DNA of 59,650 nt. It comes from Mycobacterium sp. GA-1285. GTDB lineage: Bacteria > Actinomycetota > Actinomycetes > Mycobacteriales > Mycobacteriaceae. The translations under genes and the position numbers were made by a program. Shown piece by piece: positions 1 through 7,391 of this stretch (positions are counted from its first letter, which is position 1; each line of letters opens with the position of its first letter). The notes beneath the pieces were generated by a model. That model was not told the DNA's origin. It ran no database searches and saw only the letters and a program-made list of their open reading frames with translations. The DNA is taken from the NCBI RefSeq assembly GCF_001499905.1, contig NZ_LQIS01000020.1, positions 1 to 59,650 on the forward strand. The letters are read 5' to 3'.

Positions 1-70
1 ACCTGACCCCGACCCCTGGAACACCACCATCGACACCGAAGGCGCCGACCCCGACCCCGCACCATTCTGA
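1..70 (+). CDS. C-terminal tail of an unidentified gene (partial)
   Basis: The frame ending in TGA at 68-70 is open to the left edge and reads a Pro/Asp-rich tail ending in GADPDPAPF. Only 22 codons are visible. Similar acidic proline tails occur on mycobacterial HNH/DUF222 (13E12-type) proteins, but nothing catalytic is visible, so the assignment is a guess. Sixty-odd non-coding bases separate it from the HIT gene. Confidence 0.4.
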   Translation, partial: PDPDPWNTTIDTEGADPDPAPF

Positions 71-191
71 CAACGCGTCAACTCGGACTCGTCCGTGGGA
101 ATCAGTCATCGCTCGATAGACACCCGCATGGCGTATGGCGCCGCTTGAACCGAGCGGCCGCGCGCGCGAGTCGCTCACTATGCTCGACGCC

Positions 192-596
192 ATGGCGAGC
201 GTGTTCACGAAGATCATCAATGGGGAGCTACCCGGCCGGTTCGTCTACGAAGACGACGAGATCGTCGCTTTCCTGACGATCGCCCCAATCACCCAGGGCC
301 ACACGCTCGTTGTGCCCCGAGCCGAGATCGACAACTGGCAGGACGTCGATCCCGCGGTCTTCGGCCGGGTGATGGAGGTGTCTCAGCTGATCGGTAAGGC
401 CGTGGTCAAAGCGTTCCCTGCCGAGCGGGCCGGGGTGATCATCGCCGGCCTCGAGGTGCCACATCTACACGTCCACGTCTTCCCCACCAGTGACCTTGCC
501 GATTTCGGGTTTGCCAACGCCGACCAGAACCCGTCACCGCAATCCCTCGACGAGGCCCAGTCAAAGATCAAGGCCGCGCTGGCTCAGCTGACCTGA
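192..596 (+). CDS. HIT family nucleotide-binding hydrolase (Rv0759c-like)
   Basis: The protein has about 134 residues with the histidine-triad motif HLHVHVFP near its C-terminal third. HIT proteins hydrolyse or transfer nucleotidyl groups such as AMP-lysine or AMP-NH2, with the middle His as nucleophile; the true substrate is unknown here. The start is placed at the ATG of [15 protein letters not shown] because this begins the conserved HIT fold. An upstream in-frame start at 135 would add 19 low-complexity residues. It is convergent with phoR and overlaps its 3' end by 13 bp (584-596). Next to phoP-phoR this matches M. tuberculosis Rv0759c. Confidence 0.9.
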   Translation: MASVFTKIINGELPGRFVYEDDEIVAFLTIAPITQGHTLVVPRAEIDNWQDVDPAVFGRVMEVSQLIGKAVVKAFPAERAGVIIAGLEVPHLHVHVFPTSDLADFGFANADQNPSPQSLDEAQSKIKAALAQLT

Positions 597-2002
597 GCCG
601 CCACATCGGCGATGCGCGGCAGGCTGACCCTGAACGCGCACCCCTGGCCCGGCGCGGTGGTGACGTCGACCGTTCCGCCGTGGGCGAGAACCAGCGAGTC
701 GACGATCGACAGTCCCAGCCCGGTGCCGCCGCTCGCCCGGGTGCGTGACGCATCCGCGCGATAGAACCGTTCGAACACCCGCTGCGCGTCGTCTTCCGTC
801 ATACCCGGGCCCTCGTCGCATACCTCCAGCACCGCGCGGTCGCCCACGGTGCCCACCCGCACCGCGACACCAGCGGTTTCAGGAGTGTGCTCGAGCGCGT
901 TCGCCATCAGATTGCCCAGCACCTGGCGCAAGCGGGCTTCGTCGCCGATGACCTCCGGGGTGCCCGGCCCGTCGAGCACCTCCAACCTGATAGATCGATT
1001 GGGCGCGATGGATTGCGCGTCGTGGACGGCGTCGGTGGCCAACGTCAGGAGGTCGACGCGCCGGCGCTCGAGCGGGCGCTGCGCGTCGAGGCGGGCAAGC
1101 AGCAGAAGGTCCTCGACGAGCAGGCCCATCCGGCCGGACTCGCTCTCGATGCGGCTCATCAGCATCTCGATGTCTCGTGCCGCCCCCTGCCGGTACAGCT
1201 CGGCGAATCCACGGATGGTGGTCAGCGGTGTGCGCAACTCGTGGCTGGCGTCGGTGATGAACCGTCGCATCCGCTCCTCAGAATTGCGGGCCTGCTCGGC
1301 GGAGGCCTCCGAGGCAGCCATGGCTGTCTGGATCTGGGCGAGCATGCCGTTGAGCGCCAACGACAACCGGCCTACCTCTGTCCGCGGATCACGTTGGGGG
1401 ACACGACGATCCAGATCGCCTGCCGCAATCGCCGCCGCGGTCTGCTCGACTTCGACCAGTGGACGCAGGCTGCGGTGCACCACCGCGTAGCCGGCCACCC
1501 CGAGCACCAGCAGCACCGCCAGCCCGATCCCCACCTGTGCGTAGACCAACTCGCGCACTGTGGTCTGCACATCGGAGAAGTCGACGGCGACGGTCACCAC
1601 CCCGTCGGGGCCACGCACCGTCATCGCGCGCCACTGCACATCGGAGCCGTCGAGCGAGCCGACGGTGACCGGCTCCGGGCCGACGTCGTTGTCCGGCGGC
1701 AGCGCCGGTTCGGCATCCCGGTCGTTGACGGCGATCCAGATGTGTCCGTCGGCGCCGACACCGCGGACATAGAAGTTCGTCGGTGGCCGCGCGGGATTGG
1801 GGCTTTCCAGCGCATCGTCGGACCCCTGGCGTGGCGCCTGGGCCCACCCTCGCGAAGCGTCGAGCAGTTCTTGGTCGACCCGGTTGCTCAGGGTGTGGCG
1901 CAGGATCGTGGTGACCGCCACCCCGGACGCGAGCAGACCGCACGCCACCAGCAACAGGGTGGCCGCCACCAGCGCCACCCTCAGCGGCACGCGTCTGGTC
2001 AT
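584..2002 (-). CDS. phoR: Sensor histidine kinase PhoR
   Basis: A 472-residue membrane sensor kinase and partner of PhoP. It has a first TM segment at about residues 8-32, an extracytoplasmic sensor region to about 155 and a second TM at about 156-176. A HAMP region follows, then the H-box with His254 in [14 protein letters not shown]. The C-terminal ATPase domain shows an N-box (ANALEH) and GTGLGLSIV. It autophosphorylates and passes phosphate to PhoP, which in mycobacteria controls acid/chloride response, complex lipid synthesis and secretion. It lies 94 bp after the phoP stop on the same strand, and that gap is filled by a repeat with a micro-ORF. Synteny with Rv0758 supports the name. Confidence 0.93.
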   Translation of the reverse strand: MTRRVPLRVALVAATLLLVACGLLASGVAVTTILRHTLSNRVDQELLDASRGWAQAPRQGSDDALESPNPARPPTNFYVRGVGADGHIWIAVNDRDAEPALPPDNDVGPEPVTVGSLDGSDVQWRAMTVRGPDGVVTVAVDFSDVQTTVRELVYAQVGIGLAVLLVLGVAGYAVVHRSLRPLVEVEQTAAAIAAGDLDRRVPQRDPRTEVGRLSLALNGMLAQIQTAMAASEASAEQARNSEERMRRFITDASHELRTPLTTIRGFAELYRQGAARDIEMLMSRIESESGRMGLLVEDLLLLARLDAQRPLERRRVDLLTLATDAVHDAQSIAPNRSIRLEVLDGPGTPEVIGDEARLRQVLGNLMANALEHTPETAGVAVRVGTVGDRAVLEVCDEGPGMTEDDAQRVFERFYRADASRTRASGGTGLGLSIVDSLVLAHGGTVDVTTAPGQGCAFRVSLPRIADVAAQVS

Positions 2003-2034
2003 CTACTCATTGTCGGCGTCCCGGCGGTTCTGCG

Positions 2035-2102
2035 TCACCGGCTGTGGCAAGCGCAAGCGCTCATCACCGCTTGTCTGTTCTTCGCGCAAGCGCTCATCAC
2101 CG
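2035..2102 (-). repeat. Two-copy MIRU-like intergenic repeat with micro-ORF between phoP and phoR
   Basis: A 19-bp unit (plus strand GCGCAAGCGCTCATCACCG) occurs twice, at 2051-2069 and 2084-2102, 33 bp apart. On the coding strand the first copy read carries the phoP stop as TGATGAGCGCTTGCGCGAAG. The overlapping ATG opens a 20-codon frame (MSACAKNRQAV..., 2097 down to 2035). A related copy sits after mce4A at 47566-47600. Small ORFs overlapping both neighbours are the hallmark of mycobacterial interspersed repetitive units. Family membership is inferred. Confidence 0.6.
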
Positions 2103-2831
2103 CGGCTCGCGGAGCACGTACCCGACGCCCCGCAGCGTGTGCAACAGGCGCTTTTCGCCCGTGTCGATCTTTCGGCGCAGGTAGGACACATAGGACTCGA
2201 CGACGTTGACGTCGCCGCCGAAGTCGTAGCGCCAGACGTGGTCGAGGATCTTGGGCTTGGACAGCACCGTTCCCGCGTTGATGATGAAGTACCGCAGCAG
2301 CGTGAACTCCGTCGGCGACAACGAGACCGGCTCCCCCGCCTTCCACACTTCATGGGTGTCCTCGTCCAGTTCGATGTCGGCGAAGGACAGCCGGGAGTTG
2401 CGGGGCTCCTCGACGCCGCGGCCGGAGCGGCGCAGGATCACCCGCAGTCGGGCCACCACCTCTTCTAGGCTGAACGGCTTGGTCACGTAGTCGTCACCGC
2501 CGAGGGTGAGGCCGGCGATCTTGTCTTGCAGCGAGTCGCGCGCGGTGAGAAACAGCGCGGGGGCGTCGATACCGTCGGCGCGCAGTCGGCGCAGCAGCCC
2601 GAAACCGTCCATCCCGGGCATCATCACGTCGAGGATGACGGCGTCCGGGCGTACCTCACGAGCCTTGTCCAGCGCGGCCGCTCCATTGGAGGCGGTGTGG
2701 ACCTCGAACCCTTGAAACTTCAGGCTGACGGACAACAGCTCGACGATATTGGCCTCGTCGTCGACGACGAGGACCTTGGCCTCCGGTGTCTTCTCAGGTA
2801 GTGCAGGCATGGCCACCTGTTCACTGTTCAT
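2097..2831 (-). CDS. phoP: Response regulator PhoP (OmpR family)
   Basis: A 244-residue OmpR/PhoB-type regulator. The receiver domain (about 18-135) has the acidic pair DD near residue 24, the phospho-acceptor Asp68 in VILDVMMPGMDG and a Lys in the VTKPFS motif. A winged-helix DNA-binding domain follows and ends in LHTLRGVGYVLREPR. The start is the ATG of MNSEQVAMPALPEK, preceded by GGCGAGAG; an ATG seven codons inside is the alternative. Upstream in the same frame is only arginine-rich shadow sequence. A PhoP-box-like direct repeat lies just upstream, consistent with autoregulation. Synteny matches Rv0757. Confidence 0.95.
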   Translation of the reverse strand: MNSEQVAMPALPEKTPEAKVLVVDDEANIVELLSVSLKFQGFEVHTASNGAAALDKAREVRPDAVILDVMMPGMDGFGLLRRLRADGIDAPALFLTARDSLQDKIAGLTLGGDDYVTKPFSLEEVVARLRVILRRSGRGVEEPRNSRLSFADIELDEDTHEVWKAGEPVSLSPTEFTLLRYFIINAGTVLSKPKILDHVWRYDFGGDVNVVESYVSYLRRKIDTGEKRLLHTLRGVGYVLREPR

Positions 2832-2859
2832 CTCTCGCCGGTGATGTTCCTGCCAGCAG

Positions 2860-2877
2860 GCTGTGTACTTCCTGTGA
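2860..2877 (-). promoter_or_regulatory. Candidate PhoP box upstream of phoP
   Basis: On the minus strand the bases read TCACAGGAAGTACACAGC: two 7-bp direct repeats (TCACAGG, ACACAGC) separated by 4 bp. This is the known mycobacterial PhoP-box layout (TCACAGC-N4-TCACAGC). It is 29 bp upstream of the phoP ATG, between phoP and the divergent repeat-protein gene, so it could serve both. Confidence 0.65.
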
Positions 2878-2911
2878 GTTCTTGATTTTGCGCCGTCCAT
2901 AGACTGTGGTG

Positions 2912-3733
2912 ATGAACTTCGGCAAAGTGCTGACCGATATCGCGACCGCACCCGCTCGAGCGGCCCTGGCTGTCGCCGACGCGGGTCTGGCCATGGCAAC
3001 CGGGGCTGTGAGTATGGCGCAGCGGACCCTCGGCGAAGCCGTCGAGGGTGGCCCCGGATCGGCGTCCTTCGCCACCATGCTCGGCCTCAACGACGCGGTC
3101 GAGCGGGCGAATCGGCTGGCACGTCTGATGGACGACGACGCCCCGCTCGGTCGGGCGCTCGCAACCAATGGACCACTCGACCGGCTGCTGCGACCGGGCG
3201 GACTGGTCGACCAGCTGACCACCGAGGGTGGCCTGCTGGACCGGATGACCGCGGAGAACGGCGCGGTCGCCCGGGCCGTGGCTCCCGGCGGCCTGGTGGA
3301 CCAGCTGATGGCCGAGGGCGGTTTGGTGGACCGGATGACCACCGACGACGGCGCACTGTCGCGGGTGATCGCACCGGGAGGGCTGGCCGACCAACTCCTG
3401 GCCAACGATGGTCTCGTCGAACGGGTGTTGCGTGAGGACGGTGTGGCGGACCGCTTACTGGCCGAGGGCGGCCTGCTGGACACGCTCACCGATCCGGACG
3501 GCCCGCTGCTCAAGCTGGCCGACGTCGCGGACACGCTCAACCGGCTGGCTCCCGGCCTCGAGGCGCTGGCGCCGACGATCGATGCGCTGCACGACGCCGT
3601 CGTGACGTTGAGCCAGGTCGTCAACCCGCTGAGCAACATCGCCGACCGGATTCCGCTGCCCGGTCGTCGGCCGCGCGCACGGTCGACGTCGAGGACGGTG
3701 ACCTCTCAACGCATCATCGACGTCGAGGAGTAG
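2912..3733 (+). CDS. Decapeptide-repeat protein, divergent from phoP (Rv0756c position)
   Basis: About 273 residues, no signal peptide and no known catalytic motif. An Ala-rich N-terminal helical part leads into about twelve consecutive 10-residue repeats (nucleotides about 3140-3499) of the form GGLVDQLTTE / GGLLDRMTAE. Each unit has Gly at position 1, an aliphatic residue at 3, Asp or a polar residue at 4 and an aliphatic residue at 7. A conserved-looking segment NRLAPGLEALAPTIDALHD and an Arg-rich tail follow. Two GTG codons at 2906 and 2909 are alternative starts. Its position divergent from phoP is that of M. tuberculosis Rv0756c. Function is unknown; a solenoid or coiled scaffold is possible. 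Confidence 0.8.
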   Translation: MNFGKVLTDIATAPARAALAVADAGLAMATGAVSMAQRTLGEAVEGGPGSASFATMLGLNDAVERANRLARLMDDDAPLGRALATNGPLDRLLRPGGLVDQLTTEGGLLDRMTAENGAVARAVAPGGLVDQLMAEGGLVDRMTTDDGALSRVIAPGGLADQLLANDGLVERVLREDGVADRLLAEGGLLDTLTDPDGPLLKLADVADTLNRLAPGLEALAPTIDALHDAVVTLSQVVNPLSNIADRIPLPGRRPRARSTSRTVTSQRIIDVEE

Positions 3734-3734
3734 C

Positions 3735-4061
3735 TCAGGCGTCGGCCTCGATGGCCTCGATCGCCGCCGCCACGCTGTCCGGAGGCGGGGGTTGGTCTTC
3801 GGGCTGCCAGCGCTGGAGCAACAGCACGGCCGCGCCGCGCAGCATCCGCACATAGTCGTCGACATCGGATTGCTTGTAGGACTCGATGCGCTGAGCGATG
3901 TCGGGCACCAGCGGTTTGATGGCGGTGGCGATACTGAGGCCTCGACCACCCTCGATGCTCGTGTTCTTGTCGAGCAGCATCAGGAGTCGCTCGACCTCGG
4001 ACCGCTGCAGGCTCGGGTACACCTGCGGGAAGTCGGCGAGTAGATCGTCCTTGACAGTCAC
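3735..4061 (-). CDS. Conserved hypothetical protein, 108 residues
   Basis: I do not recognise the family. The likely start is the GTG that gives VTVKDDLLADFPQVYPS; further upstream the frame runs through the tRNA gene and is not credible. The protein looks soluble and helical, with a run around LLMLLDKNTSIEGGRGLSIA, the segment VRMLRGAAVLLLQRW and an acidic Pro-containing tail. It lies downstream of a tRNA-Thr on the same strand and ends 1 bp after the stop of the convergent decapeptide-repeat gene. Confidence 0.6.
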   Translation of the reverse strand: MTVKDDLLADFPQVYPSLQRSEVERLLMLLDKNTSIEGGRGLSIATAIKPLVPDIAQRIESYKQSDVDDYVRMLRGAAVLLLQRWQPEDQPPPPDSVAAAIEAIEADA

Positions 4062-4198
4062 GGGCAGCGGAATTCCCCGAACCGGCGACGAGATAAACGC
4101 CAGCCCCGTTCTTGCTTTGTAGGTCGGCAGAAGTGACCGCCGCCGATCTGACTGCTGACATGCACTGAAGCAGAAGACTTTCTGTCGACGGCCTACCG

Positions 4199-4274
4199 TG
4201 GAGCCGCGTGAGAGACTCGAACTCTCGACATTCGCCTTACAAGGGCGACGCTCTACCAACTGAGCTAACGCGGC
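4199..4274 (-). tRNA. tRNA-Thr (UGU)
   Basis: The minus strand folds as a cloverleaf. The acceptor arms GCCGCGT and ACGCGGC pair perfectly, the D-arm contains GCTCAGTTGGTAGAGC, and the anticodon stem TCGCC/GGCGA holds the loop CTTGTAA with anticodon TGT. The T-arm is GAGAG-TTCGAGT-CTCTC. The gene encodes its own 3' CCA (4201-4199). The body is 73 nt (4202-4274). Confidence 0.95.
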
Positions 4275-4423
4275 AGACTGGGTGAAACCTCGCTCATTCT
4301 ACGACGGCGTGTCCTTCGGGAGCTGTGCAGTGCAGCTGGGAGATGAGGCAATCACTTGGTCTTGCGAACCGCTGCCGGGGTTGGCCTAAGAACTGCCAGG
4401 CCAGCCGTAGATCGATACGATAA

Positions 4424-4445
4424 GACAACCTGGAACGAGGTTGTC
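4424..4445 (+). promoter_or_regulatory. 8-bp perfect palindrome abutting the kinase start codon
   Basis: GACAACCT (4424-4431) and AGGTTGTC (4438-4445) are exact inverted repeats around a 6-base loop GGAACG. The right arm ends at the base before the ATG at 4446. A TAnnnT hexamer (TACGAT, 4416-4421) lies just before it. It may be an operator over the transcription start or an mRNA hairpin controlling initiation. Confidence 0.5.
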
Positions 4446-6485
4446 ATGACTGATTCGACCGCCGACTATCCGTTCGAGTTGACTCAAACTCAAGCGCCCA
4501 CGGGCGCCGTGCGAGAAAGCGGAACCCGTACCGGAACGTACGAACCATCGTTCGCCGTGCTCAGTCCGTCGACCCGACTCACGCACATTGACGTCGGTCA
4601 ACAGCTCGACGACTTCGATCTGCTGCTCGAATTGGGCACCGGCGCATTCGCGAAGGTCTTCCTCGCCCGGCAACGGTCTATGCAACGGCTGGTTGCGGTC
4701 AAGATTTCCGCGAATGAGGGCCACGAACCGCAAACTCTGGCCCAGCTTGATCACGATTACATCGTCCGGGTTTTCGACCAGCGGATCCTGCGCGAACAGA
4801 ATTGGCGGCTCCTGTACATGCAGTATCTCCCCGGCGGGACGCTGCTGGACGTTGTCGAGGCGATTCATCGCGCGCAGAGGCCACCAGAAACCGGTCAGAC
4901 GCTGCTCGACGCGGTGGACAACGCACTGGAGGCGCGAGGGGGAATCCGTCCCACCGAATCATCGACGCGCGCTGAGCTCGCCGCCCTCCCTTGGCCCGAC
5001 ACCGTCGCGTGGGTCGGGAAGCGGCTCGCTCAGGCCTTGGACTATGCGAATTCACAGGGCGTGTTGCACCGCGACATCAAGCTGGCGAATGTCCTCCTCG
5101 GCCCCGACGGGACCCCGAAACTCGCGGATTTCAACATCAGCTTCGCCCGCAACGTAACGGGCGCAAGTCCCTTCGAATACTTCGGCGGCTCACTCTCATA
5201 CATGTCCCCCGAACAACTCACGGCTTGTCAGCCGGGGCACACCCTCGACATGGCGACCCTCGATGCCCGTAGCGACATCTACTCCCTTGCCGTCGTGCTG
5301 TGGGAGCTTCTGACCGGGAACAAGCCGTTCGATGACACCGCCGCGCAAGCCGCGCGGGCGAACGCGGCCGGAGCAATCGGCGACACCACAGCGCTCGAGT
5401 TGATGCTGACGGCCCGCGCACAAGGAGTTTCGCCGGCAGCAGTCGCCGCGCTACCGGAGACCTGCCCGCCGGCACTGCGCAGAGTTCTGCTCAGAGCGCT
5501 GAGCGCCGATCGTGAAAAGCGCTGGGCCTCAGGCGCTGAACTTGCCGAGCAACTTCAGCTGTGTCTCGATCCGAAGGCGCGTGATCTGGTTGACCCGCCA
5601 CCTCGAAGCTGGCGGCTGCGGCTAAGGCCGTTCTTCGTGCCAATTGCCTTCCTGGCCATCATGATTCCCAACTTGTTGGCCAGCGCGTACAACATCCAGC
5701 ACAATCAACTGCTTATCGTCAGTCAGCTCTCCGATCATGCGCAGAGCCGGTTCATGCTCGTCACCACATTGGTCAACGTGGTGTTCTTCCCGCTCGGCGC
5801 TGCGGTGCTGCTCTACTGGTATCGCTACATCATTCTGGTTCCACGCCGCCTGCGACGTGGACAGGCGCCACCCGCAGAGACCTTGGCCAGGTCGCGCCAC
5901 GACTGTCTTGTCGCAGGCGATCGGGCGGTGTTCGTTGTGTTCGGCTTGTGGTTGCTTTCAGGGCTGACATTTCCGCTCACCATGCAGTTCGCCGCCGGTG
6001 GAATCCCTGGTAGGTCTGCGATCCACTTCTTCGGGTCAATCACGATCTGTGGCGCAATTGCGATCGCGTATCCGTTCTTCCTGTTGACTTTCTACGTCGT
6101 GCGCAGCGTCTATCCGGAACTGGTGGCATACGGCCAGACAAGCCCTCGGGAAACCCAACAGCTACGAGCACTCAGCCGCCGACTACCACGCTATCTGGCG
6201 GTCGCGGCCTCCGTGCCGTTGCTCGGCGTCGTCGCCGTGACCTTCCTGACTCCAGCCGAGATCGCGCAAGTCATCGTCCCGATCCGCGCGCTGTGCATCG
6301 GGGGAATCGCCGGGTTCGTGCTCGCGTATTGGCTGTCGCGACAGATCGAATCCGACATTCGCGCACTCGGGCGCGTCATCCGCAACAGAGCGCCCCATCA
6401 GGTTCCCCCGTCCGGCTCGGTGCGCCAGGGTCGTCCTACCGCGACGGGTCAGCTGGCAGCAGCGAGGAAAGATTCCTTGACCTGA
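4446..6485 (+). CDS. Polytopic membrane serine/threonine protein kinase
   Basis: A 679-residue protein. The Hanks-type kinase domain (about 55-385) has the glycine loop GTGAFA (64-69), catalytic Lys86 in VAVK, HRDIKLANVLL (Asp210, Asn215) and SPE at 254-256. The metal-binding motif is DFN (228-230) instead of DFG. The C-terminal part (about 405-640) has around six hydrophobic segments, for example PFFVPIAFLAIMIPNLLAS and AVFVVFGLWLLSGLTF, with no obvious PASTA or other extracellular sensor domain. Standard mycobacterial Pkn kinases have one TM helix, so this is a different architecture. The ATG chosen follows the palindrome; an upstream frame from 4356 lacks conserved features. The 3' end overlaps the convergent sigma-factor gene by 37 bp. 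The substrate is unknown. Confidence 0.85.
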   Translation: MTDSTADYPFELTQTQAPTGAVRESGTRTGTYEPSFAVLSPSTRLTHIDVGQQLDDFDLLLELGTGAFAKVFLARQRSMQRLVAVKISANEGHEPQTLAQLDHDYIVRVFDQRILREQNWRLLYMQYLPGGTLLDVVEAIHRAQRPPETGQTLLDAVDNALEARGGIRPTESSTRAELAALPWPDTVAWVGKRLAQALDYANSQGVLHRDIKLANVLLGPDGTPKLADFNISFARNVTGASPFEYFGGSLSYMSPEQLTACQPGHTLDMATLDARSDIYSLAVVLWELLTGNKPFDDTAAQAARANAAGAIGDTTALELMLTARAQGVSPAAVAALPETCPPALRRVLLRALSADREKRWASGAELAEQLQLCLDPKARDLVDPPPRSWRLRLRPFFVPIAFLAIMIPNLLASAYNIQHNQLLIVSQLSDHAQSRFMLVTTLVNVVFFPLGAAVLLYWYRYIILVPRRLRRGQAPPAETLARSRHDCLVAGDRAVFVVFGLWLLSGLTFPLTMQFAAGGIPGRSAIHFFGSITICGAIAIAYPFFLLTFYVVRSVYPELVAYGQTSPRETQQLRALSRRLPRYLAVAASVPLLGVVAVTFLTPAEIAQVIVPIRALCIGGIAGFVLAYWLSRQIESDIRALGRVIRNRAPHQVPPSGSVRQGRPTATGQLAAARKDSLT

Positions 6486-7234
6486 CTTCGCAACGTTTCC
6501 AACGCCTTTGCGAGCAGGCGCGACACATGCATCTGCGAACAACCGATCTGCGCGGCGATCTGACTCTGCGTCATGTCCTCGAAGAAGCGCAACGTCAGCA
6601 CGTCGCGCTCCCGGGCCGGAAGGGCCGCGATCAACGGCCGCACGGTCTCGACGTCGAGCACCTTGTCGAAGCCGGCGTCGTCGCCCCCGAAACTGTCGCC
6701 TATGGACGCCGAGTCGTCATCGGGCATCGCAGGTCTATCGGTCGACAGCGTCGAATAGTTGGACCCGGCAATCGCCGCATGCACCACCTGTTCGCGGTCG
6801 ACCCCGAGATGCTCGGCGATCTCGGTCGCGGTCGGTGCGCGCCCCAGGCCCTGCGCCAGCTTGGCGGTCGCCTTGTTGACCCGCATCTGGAGGTCCTTGA
6901 CGGTGCGCGGAACCTTCACCGCCCACGCGTGATCGCGGAAGTGCCGACGAACCTCGCCCATCATCGTCGGGACGGCGAAGGACAGGAACTCCGATCCGTT
7001 GTCGACATCGAACCGATTCAACGCATTCACCAGGCCGACGCGGGCGGCCTGCACGAGGTCTTCATGCGATTCGCCACGGTTGCGGTAACGACGCGCGATG
7101 TTATCGGCCAGCGGCAGACACCGCGCGCAGATCAGTTCGCGTTGCCGGCGGTGGGCAGCCGAGCCCTCGTCCAGCTTCTTGAGATGACGGAACATCTCTG
7201 TCACGTCTGAGTAATCGGAATCGGGTTCAGCCAC
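6449..7234 (-). CDS. SigF/SigB-family alternative sigma factor
   Basis: About 261 residues with sigma-70 region 2 (about 30-105, including LPLADNIARRY, AARVGLVNALNRFD and FAVPTMMGEVRRHFRD), region 3 (about 115-155) and region 4 with the helix-turn-helix MTQSQIAAQIGCSQMHVSRLL. Sequence and length are those of the SigF stress/sporulation group. The GTG at 7234 is preferred because GAGGG precedes it; a TTG at 7264 would add ten residues. Unlike classical sigF, no anti-sigma gene adjoins. The divergent neighbours encode RsbQ and RsbP homologues, suggesting control by partner switching. A SigF-type promoter lies upstream, so it probably autoregulates. It is best called a SigF paralogue. Confidence 0.88.
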   Translation of the reverse strand: MAEPDSDYSDVTEMFRHLKKLDEGSAAHRRQRELICARCLPLADNIARRYRNRGESHEDLVQAARVGLVNALNRFDVDNGSEFLSFAVPTMMGEVRRHFRDHAWAVKVPRTVKDLQMRVNKATAKLAQGLGRAPTATEIAEHLGVDREQVVHAAIAGSNYSTLSTDRPAMPDDDSASIGDSFGGDDAGFDKVLDVETVRPLIAALPARERDVLTLRFFEDMTQSQIAAQIGCSQMHVSRLLAKALETLRSQVKESFLAAAS

Positions 7235-7297
7235 GGATACGTCCGTCCCTCGGAATTTCAACAACGGGCTCGTGAATCTGAACCTGGTCGGGCTCTT

Positions 7298-7323
7298 ATA
7301 CCCCTGTTGTGACCAGGTGAAAC
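7298..7323 (-). promoter_or_regulatory. SigF-type promoter of the sigma-factor gene
   Basis: The minus strand reads GTTT (7323-7320), a 16-base spacer, then GGGTAT (7303-7298). This matches the mycobacterial SigF consensus GTTT-N15-17-GGGTA. It leaves a leader of roughly 57 nt before the GTG at 7234 and suggests positive autoregulation. Confidence 0.65.
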
Positions 7324-7391
7324 TCGCCGAGACGCCAACGAATGGCGACAGTGCGGCACAGCTTGGGATCGGCGGCTCTTAAGCTGCTGGC

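Noticed and set aside
3140..3499. CRISPR or minisatellite array in the decapeptide region
   Set aside because: The 30-bp units are degenerate at DNA level and periodic only as protein; there are no constant repeats with unique spacers.
3735..4259. 174-residue version of the small hypothetical gene
   Set aside because: Its first 20 or so codons lie inside the tRNA-Thr gene; the GTG at 4061 is a more sensible start.
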